DNA of 64,000 nucleotides from CAINDZ01 sp964399195 (GTDB lineage Bacteria; Krumholzibacteriota; Krumholzibacteriia; LZORAL124-64-63): the NCBI GenBank assembly GCA_964399195.1, contig CAYNPY010000007.1, positions 10,418-74,417 on the forward strand. The letters are read 5' to 3'. A model generated the notes under the pieces. The model was not told the DNA's origin, ran no database searches, and saw only the letters and a program-made list of their open reading frames with translations. The translations under genes were made by a program, and so were the position numbers. Positions 18,488 to 26,540 of this stretch are shown here, one piece after another. The stretch's first letter is position 1. Each line of letters opens with the position of its first letter.

Positions 18488-19287
18488 CAGCGCACCTCGT
18501 GGCTCAGGTTCGAGTAGTAGCACTGCGGCTCGGTGTGCAGCTCCGGTTTCAGGACGTGCACCTTCGTCGTGGCGACGATCTCGGTGACGCGGTCGGCGAG
18601 CGCCCGCCGGTCGCCCAGCTGGCGCGCGCCGGTCGGGCAGTTCTGGACGCAGGCCGTCGTCTCGCCCCTCACCAGGCGGTGGTAGCACAGGGTGCACTTG
18701 CTGGCGGTGTGCGTCTCGGGGTGGATGAACCGCGAGCCGTAGGGGCAACCCTGGACGCAGTAGCTGCAGCCGATGCAGCGGCTGTCGTCCACGAGCACGA
18801 GTCCGTCGGGACTCACGAACGACGCGCCCACCGGGCACAGCTGCACGCACGGCGTGTTCTCGCAGTGGTTGCAGAGCTTCGGCACGAAGAAGGCCTTCGT
18901 GATGTCGGCGCCGGTCTCCGCCGGCCGGAAGCCGTCGTGGCCGCCGTCGGGCGAGTCGACGTACACGTCGCCGGTCCGCGAGATCTGGTAGCGCTCGATC
19001 CAGGTCCGGTAGAAGTGCCGCGGCACCTGGTTCTCGCGCTCGCAGGCGCGCACGCAGGAGCCGCAGCCGATGCATTTGTCGACGTCGATGAGGTACAGGT
19101 ACTTGTGCTTCGTCGGATCGTAGCTGAACGGGCCGAGACGCCCCGACGAACCGCTCGACACCGCGTTGGCCGACACCAGCGACATGCCGCCGCCGAACAT
19201 CACCAGCGCCATCCCGCCGGCGCCCCGCGCCGCGAGCTGCAGGAACCGCCGCCTGTCCATGCCGTCCCGCCGGTTCTCTCCGCACAT
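18487..19287 (-). CDS. Tat-exported 4x[4Fe-4S] ferredoxin-like subunit (DsrO/CbcT type)
   Basis: 266 residues. A twin-arginine signal (MDRRRFLQLAARGAGGMAL) is followed by four ferredoxin-like cysteine clusters: CIGCGSCVRAC, CNHCENTPCVQLC, CIGCSYCVQGC and CTLCYHRLVRGETTACVQNC. This is the NrfC/DsrO/HybA-type electron wire between a periplasmic cytochrome and the NrfD quinone subunit. I chose the ATG at 19287 because AAGGAG lies 7 bp upstream; the next Met is just before the RR motif. It is 49 bp downstream of the tetraheme cytochrome gene. Confidence 0.92.
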   Translation of the reverse strand: MCGENRRDGMDRRRFLQLAARGAGGMALVMFGGGMSLVSANAVSSGSSGRLGPFSYDPTKHKYLYLIDVDKCIGCGSCVRACERENQVPRHFYRTWIERYQISRTGDVYVDSPDGGHDGFRPAETGADITKAFFVPKLCNHCENTPCVQLCPVGASFVSPDGLVLVDDSRCIGCSYCVQGCPYGSRFIHPETHTASKCTLCYHRLVRGETTACVQNCPTGARQLGDRRALADRVTEIVATTKVHVLKPELHTEPQCYYSNLSHEVR

Positions 19288-19336
19288 GACGTCGCTCCTT
19301 GTCCGGTCCGCCGGCGATCCGGCCAGCGGCGAACCG

Positions 19337-19813
19337 CTACGGGTGGTGGATGGCATCCGCGTCGTGGCACCCGACGCAGGCCTCGGCGGGGATGGCGCTC
19401 CCCGGCGGCAGGTCCAGGTGTTCGATCAGGTCGACCTGGGCGATGAGCGCGGGCCGGCCCGTCAGCTTCTGGTGGCAGTTGGCGCACAACTGCCATGAGC
19501 GGTCGATGCGCATGTCGGCGATCTTCTCGTCGTCCTTCACGTGGGAGGCGAGCGCGTCGTGGCAGGCCTCGCACTGCACGGACGCATGGGCTCCGTCCGC
19601 CTTCAGCGAGGCGACGTCCTCGTGGCACGCCCCGCAGGCGTCGGGCGAACCGTGGCGCGGTTCCGTGGCCATGTGCTCGAAGAGGGCGTCGTACCGGTAG
19701 TAGCCCATCTCGCCGAACGAGTCCGGCACCAGGAAGTGGCGCCCGACCACCACCACGACGCCGACCGCGACCAGCAGCAGGGCGGCGCGCCAGATGTGCT
19801 TGGTGTGCTCCAT
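19337..19813 (-). CDS. Membrane-anchored tetraheme c-type cytochrome
   Basis: 158 residues. An N-terminal anchor helix (about residues 9-24) is followed by four CXXCH haem-binding sites: CGACH, CEACH, CANCH and CVGCH. Additional His residues (HVKDD, HLDLPP) could be distal ligands. It should sit on the periplasmic face and carry electrons to or from the Fe-S/NrfD pair encoded downstream. Size, anchor and haem number fit the small cytochrome subunits (CbcS/DsrJ-like) of NrfD complexes. It starts just 1 bp after the stop of the proline-rich gene upstream. Confidence 0.9.
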   Translation of the reverse strand: MEHTKHIWRAALLLVAVGVVVVVGRHFLVPDSFGEMGYYRYDALFEHMATEPRHGSPDACGACHEDVASLKADGAHASVQCEACHDALASHVKDDEKIADMRIDRSWQLCANCHQKLTGRPALIAQVDLIEHLDLPPGSAIPAEACVGCHDADAIHHP

Positions 19814-19814
19814 G

Positions 19815-20186
19815 TCAGGACTCCGCTCGTGGGGGTTCGGCGGCGGCCGCCTTCGGCAGCCGCTCGGGCGCCGACAGCCAGCGCCAGAAAGTCGGCCGCG
19901 GCCGCCGGGGGGGGGGCCGCGGCGGGGCGGGGGGGGGGGGGGGGGCCGCCTGCGGCCCCCGCCGGGGCGCCCACCGCCCGCCCCCTAACGACGGCCGCGC
20001 CGCCGTGGACGGGTCCAGCGGCGGCGCGGCGGTCGGGTCGGGGAATTCGTCGGGGCGCAGGAAGAACCGGCGCAGGCCGGACGGTGGCGGCGGCGCCGCG
20101 GCGGGCGGCTCGGGCGGGGACCCGGGAAGCGACTCGCTCGCGGCGAGCCAGCGGATCCAGGCGAGCGGGCGGAAGGCTCGGGACAC
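19815..20186 (-). CDS. Proline-rich small protein with WL-x-LP motifs (leader gene of the cytochrome operon)
   Basis: 123 residues from a GTG start with AAGGGG about 6 bp upstream. Three short related motifs are spaced by Pro/Ala-rich linkers: IRWLAASESLPGSP, RRFFLRPDEFPDP and FWRWLSAPERLPK. The motifs read like short linear docking segments. No signal peptide or CXXCH is visible. The stop is 1 bp from the cytochrome ATG, so it is translationally coupled. A C17 tract and a C10 tract on the coding strand encode poly-proline; slippage or assembly error there could change the frame. Function unknown; the position suggests an assembly or scaffold role for the respiratory complex. Confidence 0.6.
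   Translation of the reverse strand: MSRAFRPLAWIRWLAASESLPGSPPEPPAAAPPPPSGLRRFFLRPDEFPDPTAAPPLDPSTAARPSLGGGRWAPRRGPQAAPPPPPAPPRPPPRRPRPTFWRWLSAPERLPKAAAAEPPRAES
19907..19945. repeat. Homopolymer G10 and G17 tracts inside the proline-rich gene
   Basis: G10 at 19907-19916 and G17 at 19929-19945 (plus strand), separated by a short GC-rich stretch. Such tracts are prone to polymerase slippage and to sequencing error; as assembled the minus-strand frame stays open. Confidence 0.9.
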
Positions 20187-20210
20187 CGCATCCCCTTGTC
20201 CGGACTACGA

Positions 20211-20227
20211 TTGAGAACGTTTCTCAA
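20211..20227. promoter_or_regulatory. Palindromic operator (Fur-like) at the cytochrome operon promoter
   Basis: TTGAGAA-CGT-TTCTCAA is a perfect 7-3-7 inverted repeat just downstream of the predicted transcription start of the cytochrome operon. It resembles Fur-family boxes of the TGAGAATnATTCTCA kind. Which regulator binds is inference. Confidence 0.6.
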
Positions 20228-20237
20228 ACGCGGTGAG

Positions 20238-20267
20238 ATCATATCGGAATGATAGGAATCCGGTCAA
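20238..20267 (-). promoter_or_regulatory. Sigma70 promoter of the cytochrome/NrfD operon
   Basis: Read on the minus strand: -35 TTGACC (20267-20262), 18-bp spacer, -10 TATGAT (20243-20238). Each hexamer matches 5 of 6 consensus bases, in an AT-rich island inside a 70% GC genome. Confidence 0.75.
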
Positions 20268-20438
20268 CAGAAAATCGGACATTGTTGGCCTATTTTAAGA
20301 GCAGATCGCTCCGGTATCGAGACGGCTGCGCTCCCGCGCCCCCTCCCGGTCTGGTCCGGAACGTGCATCGCGATGCGGGCTTCACCCCATCGACGCGGGC
20401 AGCGCCGCCAGTGGCCGCCCGTGAACCAGGGAGCCGAC

Positions 20439-21185
20439 ATGCGCCTGCAGGACAAGGTCGCGGTGATCACCGGAGCCGGCCGCGGCATCGGCCGCGCCAT
20501 CGCCGAACGCTTCGCCCGCGAGGGCGCCGACGTGGTGGTCAACTACCGCCAGGACGAAGCTGCGGCCTGGGCCTGCGCCGCCGCGGTCGAAGCGCTCGGG
20601 AGCTGCGCGCTGGTGGTCCGGGCCGACGTCACCCGGCGCTCCGAGGTGCGCGACCTGTTCGCGCAGACCGTCGATCGCTTCGGACGCCTGGACGTGCTGG
20701 TCAACAACGCCGGCATCAATCGCGTCTGCCTCTTCGAGGAGATCACCGACCGGGACTGGGACGACATCCTGACGACGAACCTCAAGGGCCCGTTCATCTG
20801 CTGCCAGGAGGCGTTCCCGCACCTCAAGCAGCACGGCGGGCGCATCATCAACATCGCCTCGGTGGCCGGCCAGTACCACGGGCCCAAGACGGTCCACTAT
20901 GCGGTCAGCAAGGCGGGTCTCATCTCCCTGACCGCGGCCGTGGCGCGCTACGGCGCCGAGCACGGCATCCTGGTCAACGCGGTGGCGCCCGGCATCATCG
21001 AGACCGACCTGACGCGCGACGAGCTGCGCGGCCCCGGCGGCCAGAAGGTGGTCTCGCTGACGCTGCTCAAGCGACCGGGCCAACTCGACGACGTGGCCAG
21101 CGCCTGCGTCTTCCTGGCCGCGGACGAACAGAACTACATGACCGGCCAGGTGCTGAGCGTGGCCGGCGGCGCGGTGCTGCCGTGA
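20439..21185 (+). CDS. SDR-family oxidoreductase (FabG-like)
   Basis: 248 residues, classical short-chain dehydrogenase. TGAGRGIG is the cofactor loop, NNAGIN follows, Ser sits in INIASVAG, and the YAVSKAG motif holds Tyr and Lys. It should reduce or oxidise a carbonyl with NAD(P)H in the cytosol. The ATG follows AGGGAG by 6 bp. The stop overlaps the GTG start of an ATP-grasp gene, which argues against fatty-acid synthesis and for a small dedicated pathway. SDR/ATP-grasp pairs occur in surface-sugar and flagellin-glycosylation clusters, and a nonulosonate operon lies 6 kb upstream; that link is inference. Confidence 0.88.
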   Translation: MRLQDKVAVITGAGRGIGRAIAERFAREGADVVVNYRQDEAAAWACAAAVEALGSCALVVRADVTRRSEVRDLFAQTVDRFGRLDVLVNNAGINRVCLFEEITDRDWDDILTTNLKGPFICCQEAFPHLKQHGGRIINIASVAGQYHGPKTVHYAVSKAGLISLTAAVARYGAEHGILVNAVAPGIIETDLTRDELRGPGGQKVVSLTLLKRPGQLDDVASACVFLAADEQNYMTGQVLSVAGGAVLP

Positions 21186-22474
21186 GCGCGCCGTGCCTGC
21201 TGGTGCTGGGCGGCAGCGCCGACCAGCTCTTCATGCTGCAGACCGCCCGCGGGATGGGACTGCGCACGGCCTGTCTGGACGGCAACGCGCGCGCGCCGGG
21301 GCTGGGCGCGGCGCACCTGGCCGCCGCGATCGACTTCTCCGACCTGCCCGCCGTCTTCGCCTGGCTGGACGCGCAGCGCGCCGCCGGGGAGGATCTGCGC
21401 GGCGTGGCCACCATGGGCAGCGACGTGCCGCACCTGGTGGCGGCGATCGCCGCGCGCTACGACTGGTGCGGGCCGTCGGCGGAGACCGGTCGCCTGGCCA
21501 CCGACAAGCTGGCGATGAAGGAGCGCTTCGCCGAGCGCGGCGTGGGCGTGCCGCGCTTCGCCGCGGTGCGCGACGCGAACGACGTCCGCCGCCTGTGGCG
21601 GCACTGGGACTGCCGCCAGGTCGTGATCAAGCCCACCGACCGCGCCGGCTCGCGCGGCGTGCGCGTGCTGGCCCATGACGACCAGGTGGACGAGGCCGTG
21701 CGGCACGCCCGCGAGCAGGGCCGCAGCGGCGCCCTGCTCCTGGAGGAGTTCGTGCCCGGCCCGCAGATCTCCACCGAGACCGTCGTCTGGCGCGGCCGCG
21801 CGGTGACGCCGGGCTTCGCCGACCGCCTCTACGAGGGCATGGAATCGTTCCACCCGCAGATCCTGGAGAACGGCGGCTGGCTGCCGTCGCGCTTCGCGGG
21901 GACTTCGCTGCAGGCCGAGGTCGAGCGCCTGGTCGAGGACGCCGCCCGCGCCCTTGGCATCGACAGCGGCGTCGGCAAGGGCGACGTCGTGGTCTGCCCA
22001 CGTCGCGGACCGCTGATGATCGAGATGGCCGCCCGCCTGTCCGGCGGCGACTTCAGCGCCGGCCTGGTCCCCCTGGGCACCGGCGTCAACTACGTGCGCG
22101 CGGTGATCGACATCGCCCTGGGCCGCGAGCCCGACTGGGCGGCGTTGCGCGCAACCCGCGAGCTGACCGTGGCCAACCGCTACTTCTTCCCGCCGGCGGG
22201 CCGCCTCGAGGCCGTCGACGTGCCGCCCGACTTCCGCGCCAGACCCGGCGTGGTGAAGCTGGAGCTCTCCTACCAGCCGGGCGATGAGATCCCCGTCATC
22301 CGCAGCCACGGCGAGCGCGCCGGGGTCATGGTGCTGACGGGGCCCGACCGCGCGGCGGTGCAGGCGCTCATCGACGAGGGGTACGCGCGGGTGCGATTCC
22401 GGATCGACGGGGAGTGGCGGACGGGGCAGCCCGAAGCGCGGCGCCCTGAGGCCGCCCGTCCTGCCGCCCGTTGA
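21182..22474 (+). CDS. ATP-grasp domain ligase
   Basis: 430 residues from a GTG start that overlaps the SDR stop by 4 bp. A pre-ATP-grasp Rossmann-like domain (CLLVLGGSADQLFMLQTA) is followed by the ATP-grasp fold: VVIKPTDRAGSRGV (ATP lysine), LLLEEFVPGPQIS, and IEMAARLSGGDF (metal ligands). These enzymes couple ATP hydrolysis to acyl-phosphate formation and amide or ester ligation, as in carbamoyl-phosphate synthase and D-Ala ligase relatives. The acceptor is unknown. Coupling to the SDR suggests modification of a small metabolite or amino sugar. Confidence 0.88.
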   Translation: MSAPCLLVLGGSADQLFMLQTARGMGLRTACLDGNARAPGLGAAHLAAAIDFSDLPAVFAWLDAQRAAGEDLRGVATMGSDVPHLVAAIAARYDWCGPSAETGRLATDKLAMKERFAERGVGVPRFAAVRDANDVRRLWRHWDCRQVVIKPTDRAGSRGVRVLAHDDQVDEAVRHAREQGRSGALLLEEFVPGPQISTETVVWRGRAVTPGFADRLYEGMESFHPQILENGGWLPSRFAGTSLQAEVERLVEDAARALGIDSGVGKGDVVVCPRRGPLMIEMAARLSGGDFSAGLVPLGTGVNYVRAVIDIALGREPDWAALRATRELTVANRYFFPPAGRLEAVDVPPDFRARPGVVKLELSYQPGDEIPVIRSHGERAGVMVLTGPDRAAVQALIDEGYARVRFRIDGEWRTGQPEARRPEAARPAAR

Positions 22475-22527
22475 CGAGCACCCTCTGTTGCCCGATGCTC
22501 CTCTCCGGTCCCAACCGGAGGTGCCCG

Positions 22528-24240
22528 ATGACTCGCCCGAACACCCGCTCCTCGGCGGCCGCCGCGGCAGCCGCGCTGCTGCTGTCCCTGGCCCCCGCGT
22601 CCTCATCCGCGCAGGAAGCCGCGCCCGAGACGCCGCCGCCGTTCACCGACGCCCAGCTGCAGGGCGCCGCCGCGGTGCTCGGCCTGGAGCTGACCGAGGC
22701 CGAGCGCACGCTCATGCTGCCGGACCTGGTCGAGCATCTGGAGGCCTACGGTTCGCTGCGCGCGCGCCAGCCGGCCAACGACGTGGCGCCGGCGCTGCGC
22801 CTGGATCCCTGGCAGGCGCGGCCACACCAGGCAATCGCGGACGCGCCCGCGCGCTTCGCCGACCCGGGGCCGCAGCAGCGCCCGGCCGATCTCGCCGATC
22901 TGGCCTTCGCCGACATCCCCACGCTGGCGCGGCTGGTGCGCGACCGGCAGGTCTCGTGCGTCGAGCTGGCCGAGTGGTCGCTCGATCGGCTGCGCCGCCA
23001 CGACGCGAAGCTGCGCTGCGTGGTGACGCTGCTGCCGGAACGCGCCCTGGCCCGCGCCCGCGAGCTGGACGCGCTGCTGGACAAGGGCGTGTACCTGGGT
23101 CCGCTGCACGGCATCCCCTACGGCGCGAAGGACCTGCTGGCGGTGGCCGGCGCGCCCACGACCTGGGGCGCCGCGCCGTACCGCGACCAGGTCATCGACG
23201 ACACCGCGACCGTGGTGCGCAAGCTGGACGAGGCCGGCGCCGTGCTGGTGGCCAAGCTGACCCTCGGCGCGCTGGCCTGGGGCGACGTCTGGTTCGGCGG
23301 CACCACGCTCAACCCGTGGAACCTGGAACAGGGCTCGAGCGGCTCGTCGGCGGGCTCGGCGTCGGCCGTCTCGGCCGGGCTGGTGCCGTTCGCGATCGGC
23401 ACCGAGACGTGGGGCTCTATCGTGTCGCCCAGCTCGCGCTGCGGCGTCACGGGGCTGCGGCCCACCTACGGCCGCGTCAGCCGCGCCGGCGCCATGGCGC
23501 TCAGCTGGAGCATGGACAAGATCGGGCCCATCGCGCGCACGGTGGAGGACTGCGCGCTGGTCTTCGACGCGATCCGCGGCCCGGACGGCCGCGAACCGGG
23601 CCTCTCGGGAGCGCCGTTCCCCTACGACAGCGCCCGCACGCTGAAGGGCCTGCGCCTCGGCTGGGTGCAGGACGCCTTCGCCGAGTCGCGCCCCGACAGC
23701 CTGGTCGACGCCCAGGCACTGGACGTGGTGCGCCGCCTCTGCGCCGAGCAGGGCGCCACGCTGGTGCCGGTCACGCTGCCGGTGGCCGAGCTGGGCGTCG
23801 ATCCCTACGCGCTGTCGATCATCCTGTCGGCCGAGGCGGCCGCCGCCTTCCAGGAGCTGACGCTCAGCGGCCGCGACGACCTCCTGGTCCGCCAGGTCCG
23901 CGACGCCTGGCCGAACGTCTTCCGCGCGGCCAACCTGATCCCGGCCGTGGAGTACGTGCAGGCCAACCGTCACCGCACGCTGCTGATGGCCGGCATGGCG
24001 CGGCTGTTCGAAGAAGTCGACGCCTACGTGACGCCGTCCTTCGCCGGCCCCGGCCTGCTGGTGACCAACCTGACCGGCCACCCGCAGGTGGTGGTGCCCA
24101 GCGGCCTGGGCCAGGACAACCCGCTGGCCTCGCTCAGCTTCGTCGGCCGGCTGGAAGACGAGGCGACGCTGCTGGCCGTCGCGCGCGCCTACGAGCAGGC
24201 GACCGGCTGGCACCGGCGGCACCCGGAGGGTTGGGACTAG
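22528..24240 (+). CDS. Exported amidase-signature hydrolase
   Basis: 570 residues with a long Ala-rich signal peptide (about residues 1-28, ending SSSAQ). The amidase-signature domain has the Ser-cis-Ser-Lys triad: Lys in GIPYGAKDLL, the cis-Ser in GSSGSSAGSASAV and the nucleophile Ser in GTETWGSIVSPS. It hydrolyses amides outside the cytoplasm; export sets it apart from GatA. A helical stretch of about 70 residues (ELTEAERTLMLPDLVEHLEAY) precedes the catalytic domain, as in secreted members of the family. GGAGG lies 6 bp before the ATG. It follows the ATP-grasp gene by 53 bp and may share its transcript. Substrate unknown. Confidence 0.9.
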   Translation: MTRPNTRSSAAAAAAALLLSLAPASSSAQEAAPETPPPFTDAQLQGAAAVLGLELTEAERTLMLPDLVEHLEAYGSLRARQPANDVAPALRLDPWQARPHQAIADAPARFADPGPQQRPADLADLAFADIPTLARLVRDRQVSCVELAEWSLDRLRRHDAKLRCVVTLLPERALARARELDALLDKGVYLGPLHGIPYGAKDLLAVAGAPTTWGAAPYRDQVIDDTATVVRKLDEAGAVLVAKLTLGALAWGDVWFGGTTLNPWNLEQGSSGSSAGSASAVSAGLVPFAIGTETWGSIVSPSSRCGVTGLRPTYGRVSRAGAMALSWSMDKIGPIARTVEDCALVFDAIRGPDGREPGLSGAPFPYDSARTLKGLRLGWVQDAFAESRPDSLVDAQALDVVRRLCAEQGATLVPVTLPVAELGVDPYALSIILSAEAAAAFQELTLSGRDDLLVRQVRDAWPNVFRAANLIPAVEYVQANRHRTLLMAGMARLFEEVDAYVTPSFAGPGLLVTNLTGHPQVVVPSGLGQDNPLASLSFVGRLEDEATLLAVARAYEQATGWHRRHPEGWD

Positions 24241-24254
24241 CAGGGAAGTGCAGT

Positions 24255-26321
24255 TCAGGCGATGGTCTGCCGCCAGGCGTCGCCCAGCTGGTCCAGGGCT
24301 GCCGTCATCTCGGCGACCAGCTCCTGCGCGTACTCGCACTCGCGGCGACGGGCGGCGCCGCCGATGGCCGCGGCCTGCCGCGCCAGGGGCGCCGCCTGCA
24401 CGTTGAGCGCCGCGCCCTCGAGCGTCTTGGCCTCGGCCGCGGCGCCGTCGCAGTCGTAGGCCCGCAGCGCCGCGGCCACCGCCGCCAGCCGCTGCGCGGC
24501 ATCCTCGAGGAACAGCGTGAAGATCTCGGCCGCCAGGTCGCGGTCGCCGTCCAGCTGGTCGGCCAGCGCCCAGAGGTCGAAGGTGACGTCGCCGTCTGCG
24601 GCCGGCGCGTCCTGGCCGGCGGCGGCGGACAGCACGCGCGTCAGCGCCTCGCGGATCCGTTCGCCGCTGATCGGCTTGGCCACGTATTCGTTCATGCCCG
24701 CGTCCGCGCAGGCCTGCCGGTCCTCGCGCGAAACGTGCCCCGTCATGGCGATGACCGGCACCTTCCGGTTCCGGTCGCCGGCCAGCCCGGCGCGCAGGCG
24801 GCGCGTGGTCTCCAGCCCGTCCAGGCCGGGCATCTGCACGTCCATGAACACCGCGTCGAAGGACTCGTCGGCCAGGATCGCCAGGGCGGCGAGCCCGTCG
24901 TCGGCGGTCCGGGCCGCCACGCCCAGGCGCTGCAGCATCCCCACGGCGACGCGCTGGTTGATGCTGTTGTCCTCCACCAGCAGGACGGAGCGGCCGGCCA
25001 GGGCGTTGCGCGCGGCGATGCCCGGCGCCGCGCCGGGCTCCGCGCCAGTCACGATCGCGTCGGCGGGCGCCGGCTCGAGCGGCAGGGCGAACCAGAAGGT
25101 CGAGCCCCGGTCTTCCTCGCTCTCGACGCCGATGCGGCCGCCCATGCGCTCGACCAGCATGCGGCTGATGGCCAGGCCCAGCCCGCTGCTGCCGCTGCCG
25201 GCGGCCACGCCCGCGGTCGCCTGGCTGTAGGGCTGGAAGAGCAGGGCCTGCTGCGCCGGCGCGATGCCGATGCCGGTGTCGGCGACCCGGAAGTCGACCG
25301 GAACGCGCCCGCCGGCCGCCTCGCCCGCGCGCACCGACAGCGTGATGCCGCCCTCGCGCGTGTATTTCATCGCGTTCCCGAGCAGGTTCAGCAGCACCTG
25401 CCGCAGACGTCCCTCGTCGCCCAGCACGGGATCGGGCAGCTCGCTCTCGACGCGCAAGGAGAAGGACAGCCCCAGGTCCTCGCACTGGGAAGCGGTGATG
25501 TCGGCCAGCTCGCCCAGCAGGTCGCGCAGGTTGTAGGGCGCGCGCAGCAGTTCCAGCTTGCCGGCCTCCAGCCGCGAATGGTCCAGGAGATCGTTGATCA
25601 GGCGCACCAGGGCGCGCGCGCTGGAGTGGATCAGGCGCGCGGTGTGTCGCGCCTCGTCATTCAGCTTCATGCCCGTCAGCAGGTCGGCCAGGCCCATCAC
25701 CGCGTTGAGCGGCGTGCGCATCTCGTGCGCCAATCCGGCGAAGAACTGCGTGCGCTGCTGGCTGGTGCGGCGCAGCGCCAGTGCGCGCTGATTGGCCTCG
25801 GCGATGGTGCGCGTCAGCTGCTGGTTGGCCGCGGTCAGCTCGCCCGTGCGCTCGGCGAAGCGCCGTTCCATTTCGCGCAGCTGCTCGCGCAGGCGCGCCG
25901 CGTCCGCCGACGAGTCGCCGGCCTCCGCGTCCGCGTCCACCGCGCCGGCCGCCGGCCGCGGCCGCATGACGGCCACGATCACGTCCAGCCCGTCGCCGCG
26001 CAGGGCGTGCGCCGAGATCGCCACCGGCGCCTGCCGCCCGTCGGAACGCCTGACCGTCGCGGGCAGCCGGCGCACGGGACGCCCCGCCCACACCGCCCGG
26101 TAAGCCGCGGCGCCGAAGGCGCGCTCGCTGGGAGCCATCAGATCGACAGGCGCGCGCCCGAGCAGATCCTCGCGTGCGTGTCCGCACAGCTCGCAAGCGG
26201 CGTCGTTCGCGTAGACGATCCTGCCGGTCGACCCCTCGGTGACGAACACGGCGTCCGGCGCCGAGGCGAAGACGCGTTCAAGCTGCCTTCCGGCGTCCTG
26301 TTGATCGAAGGGACCTGCCAA
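24255..26321 (-). CDS. Cytosolic hybrid histidine kinase: PAS-HisKA-HATPase-receiver-degenerate Hpt
   Basis: 688 residues. The TTG start at 26321 is supported by GCAGGAG 5-6 bp upstream; there is no ATG between it and codons that clearly belong to non-coding sequence. Order: PAS (about 15-115, VYANDAACELCGH), coiled coil, HisKA with His199 in LAHEMRTPLNAVMG, HATPase (LLNLLGNAMKYT, VADTGIGIAP, GSSGLGLAIS), receiver with Asp494 in FMDVQMPGLDG and Lys in YVAKPISG, and an Hpt-like helical bundle (about 590-688). In the Hpt the phosphoacceptor His of the AHxLKGxA motif is Lys632 (EAKTLEGAALN). No membrane helix is present. It converges on the amidase gene; no partner regulator is adjacent. Confidence 0.9.
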   Translation of the reverse strand: MAGPFDQQDAGRQLERVFASAPDAVFVTEGSTGRIVYANDAACELCGHAREDLLGRAPVDLMAPSERAFGAAAYRAVWAGRPVRRLPATVRRSDGRQAPVAISAHALRGDGLDVIVAVMRPRPAAGAVDADAEAGDSSADAARLREQLREMERRFAERTGELTAANQQLTRTIAEANQRALALRRTSQQRTQFFAGLAHEMRTPLNAVMGLADLLTGMKLNDEARHTARLIHSSARALVRLINDLLDHSRLEAGKLELLRAPYNLRDLLGELADITASQCEDLGLSFSLRVESELPDPVLGDEGRLRQVLLNLLGNAMKYTREGGITLSVRAGEAAGGRVPVDFRVADTGIGIAPAQQALLFQPYSQATAGVAAGSGSSGLGLAISRMLVERMGGRIGVESEEDRGSTFWFALPLEPAPADAIVTGAEPGAAPGIAARNALAGRSVLLVEDNSINQRVAVGMLQRLGVAARTADDGLAALAILADESFDAVFMDVQMPGLDGLETTRRLRAGLAGDRNRKVPVIAMTGHVSREDRQACADAGMNEYVAKPISGERIREALTRVLSAAAGQDAPAADGDVTFDLWALADQLDGDRDLAAEIFTLFLEDAAQRLAAVAAALRAYDCDGAAAEAKTLEGAALNVQAAPLARQAAAIGGAARRRECEYAQELVAEMTAALDQLGDAWRQTIA

Positions 26322-26469
26322 GACCGGCTCCTGCTTCAAAGTGGCGATGCGCCGCGGGCCCGCTGCGGCCCGGCGTCGCCGTGGGGGGTTCGCTGGCAAT
26401 GCTATCGGCCGCCGGCAAGGGCGCCTTAGCGCCGATCGCGGGCCCCGCGGGGCGCGGTCCAGTCCCGTC

Positions 26470-26499
26470 TTGACAAACAGGACATTAATGTCCGATATT
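26470..26499 (+). promoter_or_regulatory. Promoter with internal palindromic operator upstream of the ferredoxin-like gene
   Basis: -35 TTGACA (26470-26475, consensus), 18-bp spacer, -10 GATATT (26494-26499). The spacer contains the perfect 14-bp palindrome GGACATTAATGTCC (26480-26493), placed where a bound repressor would block RNA polymerase. The cognate regulator is unknown. Confidence 0.65.
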
Positions 26500-26540
26500 T
26501 GAAGGGCCAACGGGAATCCACACCACGGGAGGCTGCGGGC

